The notes under the pieces: model-generated
The model's input: only the letters and a program-made list of their open reading frames with translations
The model's database searches: none
Told to the model about the DNA's origin: nothing
Shown here: positions 1-5,106 of the stretch, in pieces
How positions within the stretch are numbered: the stretch's first letter is position 1
How the letters are laid out: each line of letters begins with the position of its first letter
Assembly (NCBI GenBank): GCA_010030605.1
Contig: RHCK01000115.1
Coordinates: 1 to 5,791, forward strand
Direction of reading: 5' to 3'
DNA: 5,791 bases
Source of the DNA: Acidimicrobiia bacterium
GTDB taxonomy: Bacteria; Actinomycetota; Acidimicrobiia; Acidimicrobiales; Ilumatobacteraceae
Position numbers and translations under genes: made by a program

Positions 1-1
1 C

Positions 2-250
2 GAGGTCGATCAACTTCCCGCTGGGGCCGTCGTCGGGGCCAACGGATTCGGCGCCGTCGAAGCTCCCGAACTGGCGTGGCGTGCCCCCTGTCCCCCGGCC
101 GGTGAGTCGCGCACCTATGTCTTCGAGGTCCATGCCCTCGACCAACAGATCGAACTCCCACCCGAGACTCCGGCCGGCGACATGATTCGAGCGATCGATT
201 TCGCCACGCTCGCCACGGCCAGCCTCACTGGCACCGTCTTCGGAATCTGA
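2..250 (+). CDS. YbhB/YbcL family (PEBP-like) protein, C-terminal part
   Basis: The reading frame is open from the left edge to a TGA and gives the last 82 residues of a protein whose family is usually about 150-180 residues, so the N-terminal half lies outside the window. The recognisable core is APCPPAGESRTYVFEVHALD, which matches the family pattern GPCPP-G-x-H-x-Y-x-F-x-(V/L)-x-ALD of phosphatidylethanolamine-binding-like proteins. The end (AIDFATLATASLTGTVFG) matches the usual 'h.LA.a.L.G.Y' tail. Bacterial members are small soluble proteins thought to bind phosphorylated or anionic ligands; their physiological role is poorly known. Two consensus positions differ: the residue before PCPP is Ala rather than Gly, and the pocket His of the 'HxY' motif appears to be Arg. 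The ligand site may therefore be altered. The family call is fairly sure; the function is not known. Confidence 0.8.
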   Translation, partial: EVDQLPAGAVVGANGFGAVEAPELAWRAPCPPAGESRTYVFEVHALDQQIELPPETPAGDMIRAIDFATLATASLTGTVFGI

Positions 251-301
251 CTCGCCAGTCCGCAAACTCGGTTCACCACTATCAGCGGTTGCCCGACCAC
301 C

Positions 302-312
302 GTGTGACACAC
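302..312. promoter_or_regulatory. Perfect palindrome GTGTG-A-CACAC just before the GGDEF-EAL gene
   Basis: The 71-base gap between the PEBP stop and the GTG start at 322 holds an exact 5-bp inverted repeat with a one-base centre. It ends 9 bases before the start codon, where an operator would block transcription or initiation. No clear -10/-35 pair was found in this gap; TATCAG at 280-285 is the only weak -10-like hexamer. An operator role is inferred from position and symmetry alone, and no known regulator is assigned. Confidence 0.3.
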
Positions 313-321
313 TGATGTTTC

Positions 322-2346
322 GTGCCCGACGAATCGCCATTTCGCACCCCAACGTCGGGTTCACCGCCGGATGTGGGCCTGTTCGACACCGACGCATCGG
401 GTCGTTTGACCTTTGGTGACGACCGGTTCCGCTCGGTTGCTCTGGGCGGAGCGGTCCCTCCGGTTGGCCGCGCCCCGTGGGCCAACGCTCGCCCCGACGA
501 TCGCATGGCCGCCGAACACGTGTGGCGTCAAGCGAACGGGGGTCCCGCCGACATCACGGTGCCCATCGGATTGCCCGACGGCACCGAACGTCGCGTTCGC
601 TTCCTGCTCACTCCCCGCCTCGACTCCGATGGTTCGGTCGTCGGTTTCACCGGTGTCGCCTTGCGTGTCGACGAACAACGCGCGTCGCACGGACCGTGGC
701 TCGCCGGACTCGAAGCGCTCATCGCTTCCACCGACGACATCGTGATCGTCGCCGATGTGAACGACAACGTCACGTTCGCCAACGAGGCCGGCGATGCGTT
801 CCCCCAACTCAGAACCGTCGTCCAAGATCAGATGCCCCGTGACTTGGTCAAGGGGACCATCACCCTGTGGCGGGGAGAAGTGGGTCTGCGCGGATCGGAT
901 GATGACATCCACACGTTCGATGTCCAAGTGCATCGATCGTCGTCGGGAACGGCGCTCATCGCGCGCGACATCACCGCGTCCACGAAACTGCAGGCTGCTC
1001 TCGCCCATCAAGCGACGCACGATGGTCTGACTTCCTTGCCGAATCGAACATTGTTCATTCGCAAGTTGTCCGAAGCCATCGAGCGCGCTCGGGCCACCAG
1101 GGCCATGGTCGCCGTCTTCTTCCTCGACATCGACAAGTTGAAAGACGTCAACGATTCGGCGGGCCACGAGAACGGCGACATGCTGATCGCCAACATCGGA
1201 AAGCGACTCGTGGCGGCCACTCGACCCGGAGACATCGTCGGGCGAATCGGAGGCGACGAGTTCGTCATCCTCTGTGAAGGCCTCACCGACGAAGAAGCCG
1301 CGCTCGATCTCGCCGAACGCGTGCGGCTGGCCATCACCGGCCGAGTGCTGCTGCACGGTGTGGAGGTGACCACCGGAGCGAGCCTGGGCGTGGCCGTCAC
1401 CCGTGGCGAATCCGGTGAACCAGTGCTCGCCGACGCGGCCATTGCGCTGATGCGCAACGCCGACACGGCGATGTATCACGCCAAGTTGCGTGGTCGCTCG
1501 CGCTGCGAGCTGTACACCGAGAACATGCGCGAGACGGCCCGCGAACGCGCCACCTTGTCATCCGCGCTCGAACGAGCCCTGGCCAACGACGAGTTGCGCC
1601 TGGTTTACCAGCCCATTCATTCCCCCCACACCGACCGCGTCGTCGGTGCCGAGGCACTGTTGCGATGGCATCACCCGACCCTGGGCATTCTCACCCCGTC
1701 GGTCTTCGTCGACCTGGCCGAGGAATCCGGCATCATCGCACCGATCGGCGAATGGGTCATGAACCGGGCCTGCGCCGACCTGCGCGACTGGCTGAATGCA
1801 TCCCGCGTCGATCGACAGTTCGTGGTCCATGTGAACGTGTCGCCGCGACAAGTGAGCGATCCGCGTTTCGTCGAACGTTCGTTGGCCGCGCTGAAAGAAC
1901 ACGATCTGCAACCTCAACATCTGGCACTCGAGTTCGACGAGAGAATGTTGATGCGCGACCCGACCACCGCGCTGCGCACGCTGCAGTCGTTGCGACGTTT
2001 CGGAGTTCGCTTGTCGATCGACGATTTCGGAACCGGCTACTCGTCGTTGTCGCAGTTGAGGTCGTGCCCCGCGGACTACCTGAAGCTCGACGGATCGTTC
2101 GTTCGCTCGCTGGGCGACGAGGATCGCGACGATCCCATCGTGCGCAGCATCATCCAACTCGCCCACAGCCTCGACATGGCCGTCATCGCCGAGTGGGTGA
2201 CCACCGATGCCCAGATGGCGCGCCTTCGCGCCATGGGTTGCGATCTCTTGCAGGGCTACCGCATCGGTCGACCGGTGAGCGCCGCGGACTTCGGCCACAC
2301 CGGCCCGATGAGCCAATTGCCGGGCGACGGATTACCGTTCTCCTGA
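322..2346 (+). CDS. PAS-PAS-GGDEF-EAL cyclic di-GMP synthase/phosphodiesterase
   Basis: A 674-residue soluble, presumably cytoplasmic protein with no membrane segment or signal peptide. Order: a PAS-like domain at about 20-118 (PWxxxxPDD pattern), a second divergent PAS-like domain at about 127-220, GGDEF at about 222-398 and EAL at about 410-655. The diguanylate cyclase part looks complete: HDGLTSLPNR at 233-242, LDID with D269 and D271, NDSAGHENGD at 277-286 and GGDEF at 310-314. The inhibitory I-site RxxD is R301-D304, exactly five residues before GGDEF. The phosphodiesterase part keeps E444 (EALLRW), N505 (NVS), E537, E540, D567/D568 (DDFGTGYSS), K588, D590, E624 and QGY at 644-646. The usual TE is DE at 539-540, and AEGVET is AEWVTT at 623-628. 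Both activities are predicted, probably switched by PAS input. The GTG start lies 9 bases after an in-frame stop (313-315), with no Shine-Dalgarno. A later ATG at 505 would cut into the first PAS domain, so the GTG is preferred. Confidence 0.93.
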   Translation: MPDESPFRTPTSGSPPDVGLFDTDASGRLTFGDDRFRSVALGGAVPPVGRAPWANARPDDRMAAEHVWRQANGGPADITVPIGLPDGTERRVRFLLTPRLDSDGSVVGFTGVALRVDEQRASHGPWLAGLEALIASTDDIVIVADVNDNVTFANEAGDAFPQLRTVVQDQMPRDLVKGTITLWRGEVGLRGSDDDIHTFDVQVHRSSSGTALIARDITASTKLQAALAHQATHDGLTSLPNRTLFIRKLSEAIERARATRAMVAVFFLDIDKLKDVNDSAGHENGDMLIANIGKRLVAATRPGDIVGRIGGDEFVILCEGLTDEEAALDLAERVRLAITGRVLLHGVEVTTGASLGVAVTRGESGEPVLADAAIALMRNADTAMYHAKLRGRSRCELYTENMRETARERATLSSALERALANDELRLVYQPIHSPHTDRVVGAEALLRWHHPTLGILTPSVFVDLAEESGIIAPIGEWVMNRACADLRDWLNASRVDRQFVVHVNVSPRQVSDPRFVERSLAALKEHDLQPQHLALEFDERMLMRDPTTALRTLQSLRRFGVRLSIDDFGTGYSSLSQLRSCPADYLKLDGSFVRSLGDEDRDDPIVRSIIQLAHSLDMAVIAEWVTTDAQMARLRAMGCDLLQGYRIGRPVSAADFGHTGPMSQLPGDGLPFS

Positions 2347-2349
2347 CCC

Positions 2350-3204
2350 ATGAGTTCGCTCCCCCCGCCCGTTCTGCCGTCGTGCTACCGACATCCCAAC
2401 GTGTCCACGGGACGCTCGTGCACGCGTTGTGGTCGTCCGGCCTGTGCCGAATGTCTGGTGCAAGCCACCGTGGGCAGCCACTGCAACGATTGCGTGCGAG
2501 CATCGCGTCCGGCGGCCACGGTCAGGGCTCGTGACTGGAACGCGCGACAAACGAATCTCGTCACCAACACCCTCATCGCCATCAACCTCGCGGTGTTCGT
2601 CTGGGTGGTCATCGGAGACACCTCGTCGCTCGGCTTCGGTGATCGACCCGGAGAACGAGAAATTCAACTCGGTCTCAGTCGTTGGCTCATCTCCGAACCC
2701 GATGGCTGGTATCGACTCGTCTCGGCCGGCTTTCTTCACTTCGGAATCCTTCATCTCGCGATGAACATGATCCTGCTGTTCCAGTTGGGGCAAATGCTCG
2801 AGGCTCCCCTGGGTCGGGCGCGTTTCGCTTTGCTGTACTTCGCCTGTTTGCTCGGGGGTTCGTTCGGTGCTCTCGTCATCCAAGGTGGTGGCGGTGGTTT
2901 GCACGGCGGCGCATCGGGCGCCGTGTTCGGTTTGATGGGCGCGGCAGCCGTCGGCATGCAACGGCGCGGGGTGAGCGTCTTTCAGACCGGTATCGGTGCG
3001 ACGTTGGCCATCAACCTGCTCCTGACCTTCACCATCCCCGGAATCTCCATTGGCGGCCACGTCGGTGGTGTCATCACCGGAGCCGCGTGCGGTTTCGTGA
3101 TGCTCGCGCCGTCATGGAAACCGGTGCCCGCATGGGTCACCTGGGCGACGCCGTTGCTCGCTGGGATCATCGCGTTCGTGGGAAGCGTCAACGTCGCCGG
3201 CTGA
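2350..3204 (+). CDS. Rhomboid family intramembrane serine protease with N-terminal zinc knuckles
   Basis: A 284-residue membrane protein expected to cleave transmembrane substrates within the bilayer. The N-terminal cytosolic part (about 10-50) carries Cys/His pairs C12xxH15, C24xxC27, C32xxC35 and H44/C45xxC48, a double zinc-binding module common in actinobacterial rhomboids. About seven hydrophobic segments follow (roughly 69-88, 128-149, 156-176, 187-203, 213-230, 234-253, 260-280). The catalytic dyad is visible: S189 in GGASG and H237 in GGHVGG. The conserved block WYRLVSAGFLH with H130, H135 and N139 supplies the usual HxxxxHxxxN pattern and ends in GQMLE. The loop before the catalytic serine is very Gly-rich (QGGGGGLHGG). 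The ATG lies 3 bases after the GGDEF-EAL stop, with no Shine-Dalgarno, which suggests co-transcription and translational coupling; a TACCGT hexamer 11 bases upstream could also start a very short transcript. The substrate is unknown. Confidence 0.93.
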   Translation: MSSLPPPVLPSCYRHPNVSTGRSCTRCGRPACAECLVQATVGSHCNDCVRASRPAATVRARDWNARQTNLVTNTLIAINLAVFVWVVIGDTSSLGFGDRPGEREIQLGLSRWLISEPDGWYRLVSAGFLHFGILHLAMNMILLFQLGQMLEAPLGRARFALLYFACLLGGSFGALVIQGGGGGLHGGASGAVFGLMGAAAVGMQRRGVSVFQTGIGATLAINLLLTFTIPGISIGGHVGGVITGAACGFVMLAPSWKPVPAWVTWATPLLAGIIAFVGSVNVAG

Positions 3205-3221
3205 GCGACGACGACCGATCG

Positions 3222-3356
3222 TCAGCGACGTCGTTCCTTGCGCACCCGAACCGGGATCGGTTTCGGCTTGGCTGTCTCGCCGAGAAGACGCGTCCCGATG
3301 GCACCGATGCCGACGGCGGTTCCCGCCACCACCAGATTCACGATCCACGACGCCAT
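3222..3356 (-). CDS. Small single-span membrane protein, hypothetical (44 aa)
   Basis: This short frame encodes 44 residues: MASW, then one hydrophobic segment at about 5-24 rich in Val, Ala, Gly and Ile (IVNLVVAGTAVGIGAIG), then a Pro/Lys/Arg-rich basic tail (KPKPIPVRVRKERRR). By the positive-inside rule the tail should face the cytoplasm. No family was recognised. It is kept as a gene because the composition is that of a real small membrane protein, the ATG is preceded 7 bases upstream by a TAnnnT hexamer (TAGTTT) as at other starts in this window, and without it this gap between genes would be about 200 bases in otherwise tightly packed DNA. It follows FmdB on the same strand with a 49-base gap and ends 17 bases from the convergent rhomboid gene. 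An upstream TTG at 3365 would add only three residues. No Shine-Dalgarno is seen. Confidence 0.55.
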   Translation of the reverse strand: MASWIVNLVVAGTAVGIGAIGTRLLGETAKPKPIPVRVRKERRR

Positions 3357-3363
3357 GGCGCTC

Positions 3364-3394
3364 AAACTACTGCTCGTATCGACGCGGGTGTCGG
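3364..3394 (-). promoter_or_regulatory. Putative leaderless promoter of the 44-aa membrane protein
   Basis: On the minus strand, TAGTTT (3369-3364) fits the actinobacterial -10 pattern TAnnnT and lies 7 bases before the ATG at 3356, so transcription would begin at or next to the start codon. A partial -35, CCGACA (3394-3389, four of six matches to TTGACA), lies 19 bases upstream, slightly too far. The support comes mainly from the -10 position. Confidence 0.4.
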
Positions 3395-3405
3395 CACGAG
3401 CCGAA

Positions 3406-3633
3406 TCAATGTGCGCAACCGCAACCGGATCCGCATCCTCCACCGGCACGCGGCGCCGGTGCCGGTGCCGACGACGTTCCCGACGTCGCGCCGACCGATG
3501 CGAACACCGAGAGCAATCGCACGGCGCCCTCGTGACCCTCGGGACAGGTGGCCGGATCGCTGGCTTCGGCCATGGGGCGACGCACTTCGAAGGTGGACTC
3601 GCAGGTTCGGCAACGGAACTCGTACAGCGGCAT
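3406..3633 (-). CDS. FmdB family zinc ribbon protein
   Basis: A 75-residue protein beginning MPLYEFRCRTC, the hallmark N-terminus of FmdB-type zinc ribbons. The first knuckle is C8xxC11. The second is C30PEGH34, where His stands in place of the more general CPxCG; as far as I recall, this is the usual form in actinobacterial members. RLLSVFASVG at about 39-48 matches the conserved segment after the ribbon. A Pro/Ala/Ser linker (about 50-63) leads to a Cys-rich tail with C67, C71, C73 and terminal His, which could bind a further metal. The family is named after a putative regulator in a formamidase gene cluster, but the molecular role of most members is unknown. Its ATG faces the DUF3039 gene across 33 bases. 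The Met at 3633 is chosen over longer upstream frames because homology begins exactly there and a promoter-like sequence directly precedes it. Confidence 0.88.
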   Translation of the reverse strand: MPLYEFRCRTCESTFEVRRPMAEASDPATCPEGHEGAVRLLSVFASVGATSGTSSAPAPAPRAGGGCGSGCGCAH

Positions 3634-3639
3634 GGATGC

Positions 3640-3668
3640 AGTGTAGGCATCTGGTTGACTTCCGTCAT
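3640..3668 (-). promoter_or_regulatory. Putative leaderless sigma-70-type promoter of the FmdB gene
   Basis: On the minus strand, ATGACG (3668-3663) is separated by exactly 17 bases from TACACT (3645-3640), which is 6 bases before the FmdB ATG. Each hexamer matches four of six consensus positions (TTGACA, TATAAT), and TACACT fits TAnnnT. The -35 element overlaps the start codon of the divergent DUF3039 gene, so transcription of one gene could interfere with the other. No equally good promoter for DUF3039 was found on the plus strand. Confidence 0.5.
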
Positions 3669-3975
3669 GGCCCCGAACGTCCTGTCCACCTCGGCAACGG
3701 CATCCACCCAGTCCTCCACCGAGACCGAACTCGACCGGGTTCCGCAAACGGGCGAGCCGGTCTGCGCCCACATCGTCAAGACCGAGCCGGGCGAAAGTGC
3801 CGCGGCCAAGGTGACCGAGGCGCGAGTGTTCGGCACGCCCCTCGAGGCTCTGTGCGGACACGTGTGGGTTCCCTCGCGCGACCCCAAGCAACTTCCCCTG
3901 TGCGAGGAGTGCAAATCCATCTACGAGATGTACCGCATGATGAACGACGGGCTGAACGAAAAGCCCGATGTCTGA
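3667..3975 (+). CDS. DUF3039 domain-containing protein
   Basis: A 102-residue protein of a family typical of actinobacteria and of unknown function. After a Ser/Thr-rich, probably disordered N-terminus (about 5-20), the conserved part includes VCAHIVK (C33, H35), then ALCGHVWVPSRDP (C63, H65) and LPLCEECKSIYEMY (C79xxC82). This matches the family pattern 'AHyv.k...ALCG..w.P.rdP...PvC..Ck.iYe'. The spaced Cys and His residues suggest a single zinc site, which is inference. The ATG at 3667 is chosen because it opens just ahead of the family domain and the frame upstream (from 3238) runs antisense through FmdB with an Arg-rich, non-protein-like composition. There is no Shine-Dalgarno. Its last 8 bases overlap the Nudix gene, so the two are probably one transcript. 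Confidence 0.88.
   Translation: MAPNVLSTSATASTQSSTETELDRVPQTGEPVCAHIVKTEPGESAAAKVTEARVFGTPLEALCGHVWVPSRDPKQLPLCEECKSIYEMYRMMNDGLNEKPDV
3948..3967 (+). promoter_or_regulatory. RNA hairpin abutting the Nudix start codon
   Basis: CGGGCT (3948-3953) and AGCCCG (3962-3967) are exact complements with an 8-base A-rich loop, and the stem ends on the base before the Nudix ATG. In mRNA it could hinder independent initiation. A ribosome translating DUF3039, whose stop lies at 3973-3975, would open it. This is a plausible structural basis for coupled translation, inferred from position only. It also falls in the DUF3039 coding sequence, so codon choice alone could explain it. Confidence 0.4.
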
Positions 3976-4450
3976 TCCGCGCATTCGACCGGCCGCGCGT
4001 GCGCTCATCGTGACCCCCGACCAACACGTGCTGTTGGTTCGATTCGAGTTCCCCGCTGGCACTCGTTGGGCGCTGCCTGGTGGTGGCCTCGATGCGCACG
4101 AAGATCATCGCACCGCACTCGCCCGAGAACTGATCGAGGAGATCGGATTGCGCGACGCGACCATTGGGCCGCACATCTGGACTCGCGAGCACCGCATCGC
4201 GTTCATCAACGGGCTGTGGGACGGTCAACGCGAGCACATCCATCTCGTCGAAGTGCCCGACCGATTCGAACCTTCTCCGACACTGACGTGGGACGAACTC
4301 AACGCCGAGTATCTCTTCGAGATTCGTTGGTGGCACCGCGACGAGATCGCCGCATCGGATGCGATCTTTGCTCCCGCCGCTTTGCCCCATCATCTCGCCG
4401 ATCTCCTCGACGGCGGAATCCCTTCGGAGCCGGTGAACGTCGGGGTCTAG
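3968..4450 (+). CDS. Nudix hydrolase
   Basis: A 160-residue soluble protein with a textbook Nudix box. G39-x5-E45-x7-R53-E54-L55-I56-E57-E58-I59-G60-L61 fits GX5EX7REUXEEXGU without a mismatch, and the Glu residues should bind the divalent metal. Nudix enzymes cleave a nucleoside diphosphate linked to another group (nucleotides, sugar nucleotides, coenzymes); the substrate cannot be read from this sequence. The N-terminus RAALIV-type strand (AARALIVTPDQHVLLVRF) and LPGG before the box are as expected. The C-terminal half has a WxREH segment (71-75), RWWHRDEI (120-127) and FAPAALPHHLADLL (134-147). The length is normal. The ATG overlaps the DUF3039 stop (ATGTCTGA), and a hairpin sits directly before it, so it is probably translated by coupling. 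The TAG stop falls within a -10-like hexamer for the next gene. Confidence 0.93.
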   Translation: MSDPRIRPAARALIVTPDQHVLLVRFEFPAGTRWALPGGGLDAHEDHRTALARELIEEIGLRDATIGPHIWTREHRIAFINGLWDGQREHIHLVEVPDRFEPSPTLTWDELNAEYLFEIRWWHRDEIAASDAIFAPAALPHHLADLLDGGIPSEPVNVGV

Positions 4451-4453
4451 AGT
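4448..4453 (+). promoter_or_regulatory. Putative leaderless -10 element (TAGAGT) of the LysE-type gene
   Basis: TAGAGT fits TAnnnT and lies 7 bases before the GTG at 4461, so a transcript would begin at or beside the start codon. Its first three bases are the stop codon of the Nudix gene. No good -35 is visible at the ideal distance; TTCGGA at 4423-4428 is 19 bases upstream and weak. The exporter pair could therefore be expressed on its own as well as by read-through from the Nudix gene. Confidence 0.42.
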
Positions 4454-4460
4454 CGAACCC

Positions 4461-5096
4461 GTGCCCGACATCGGATCGATCATCACCTTCGGTATCGCGT
4501 CGATCGCGTTGCTCCTCATCCCCGGGCCCGCCGTCATCTACATCCTCAATCGGAGCGTGAGCGATGGTCGCGAGGTCGGGCTGGCCGCGGTCGCCGGACT
4601 CGAACTGGGCAACTTCATGCACGTGATCGCCGCCAGCGCCGGACTCTCGGCCGTGCTGGCCACCTCGGCCACCGCGTTCAACACGGTGAAGTGGCTCGGT
4701 GCGGGATACCTCGTCTTCGTCGGTGTGCGCACACTTCTCACGCGACCCGCCGCGGTGTCGGGAGACTCCACCTCCGTGAGCCTCAAGCGATCGTTCACTC
4801 AAGGGGTGGTGGTGAACACCCTCAATCCGAAGGTGGCACTGTTCTTCTTGTCGTACCTCCCGCAATTCATCGACGCCGACAAGGGTGCCGCTTGGTCCCA
4901 GGCCCTGGTTCTGGGAACGACGTTCGTGATCATCGGATGTTGCACCGATGGCATGTACGCCCTCACCGCCAGTGCGTTGCGTACGAAACTTCTCACCGGT
5001 CGCACTCTCCCCATCGTTCAGCGTTACGTGGCCGGAACCGTGTTCGTCGCGCTCGGCGTGATGGCGGCCACCACGTCACCGGCGTCGAGCAAATGA
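4461..5096 (+). CDS. LysE/RhtB family exporter (amino-acid efflux type)
   Basis: A 211-residue integral membrane protein with about six hydrophobic segments (roughly 5-27, 38-62, 66-92, 112-132, 148-172, 185-204), the size and topology of the LysE/RhtB superfamily. Family landmarks are PGPAVIYIL at 21-29, GLAAVAGLELGNFMHV at 40-55, KWLGAGYLVFVGVRTL at 77-92 and LNPKVALFFLSYLPQF at 121-136. Characterised members export amino acids such as lysine, homoserine, threonine or leucine by proton motive force; the substrate here cannot be assigned. The GTG start is chosen because it is the first start in the frame, places the first hydrophobic segment at the usual position, and has a TAGAGT hexamer 7 bases upstream. 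No Shine-Dalgarno is present. It lies 10 bases after the Nudix stop, and its stop overlaps the next start in ATGA, implying coupling with the downstream transporter. Confidence 0.92.
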   Translation: MPDIGSIITFGIASIALLLIPGPAVIYILNRSVSDGREVGLAAVAGLELGNFMHVIAASAGLSAVLATSATAFNTVKWLGAGYLVFVGVRTLLTRPAAVSGDSTSVSLKRSFTQGVVVNTLNPKVALFFLSYLPQFIDADKGAAWSQALVLGTTFVIIGCCTDGMYALTASALRTKLLTGRTLPIVQRYVAGTVFVALGVMAATTSPASSK

Positions 5097-5106
5097 CCGG
5101 CGTCGA
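5078..5106 (+). repeat. Direct repeat ACCGGCGTCGA x2 across the LysE/EamA junction
   Basis: The 11-base sequence occurs exactly at 5078-5088 and 5096-5106, 18 bases apart. Between the copies lie the last codons of the LysE-type gene and the overlapping ATGA start/stop. The first copy encodes the exporter's C-terminus (SPASSK region) and the second the first residues of the transporter (MTGVES). It may be the trace of a small duplication at the junction, or chance in GC-rich coding DNA. Confidence 0.5.

Noticed and set aside
361..1479. 372-residue open frame on the minus strand opposite the GGDEF-EAL gene
   Set aside because: It is antisense to a gene with intact PAS, GGDEF and EAL motifs. 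Its His/Asp/Gly-rich composition is what GC-biased codons give on the opposite strand, and no domain is recognisable.
2121..2135. Inverted repeat GGATCG-cga-CGATCC
   Set aside because: It lies deep in the EAL coding sequence and follows from the Glu-Asp-Arg-Asp-Asp-Pro codons. No boundary or start nearby gives it a role.
1558..2316. 252-residue minus-strand frame opposite the EAL domain
   Set aside because: A shadow of the coding strand; no recognisable features and no start signal.
2881..2930. GGT/GGC-rich stretch as a simple-sequence repeat
   Set aside because: It encodes the Gly-rich loop leading into the rhomboid catalytic GGASG. The codons are mixed and there is no regular repeat unit.
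3205..3234. Possible terminator between the convergent rhomboid and 44-aa genes
   Set aside because: Only a 5-bp ACGAC/GTCGT pairing with a 17-base loop and no T-run on either side; too weak to call.
3644..3649. TAGGCA as a -10 for the DUF3039 gene
   Set aside because: It lacks the final T of TAnnnT, has no matching -35 and sits at an unconvincing distance from the ATG.
2682..4013. 443-residue open frame on the plus strand
   Set aside because: It runs through the rhomboid, the minus-strand genes and DUF3039 in another frame. It is extremely Arg/His/Pro-rich and lacks any motif.
3776..4537. 253-residue minus-strand frame across DUF3039, Nudix and the LysE start
   Set aside because: It is antisense to three motif-supported genes and crosses their boundaries, with no family resemblance.
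4299..4865. 188-residue minus-strand frame across the Nudix/LysE junction
   Set aside because: Rich in Arg, Glu, His and Gly with no hydrophobic core or motif; a GC-bias artefact.
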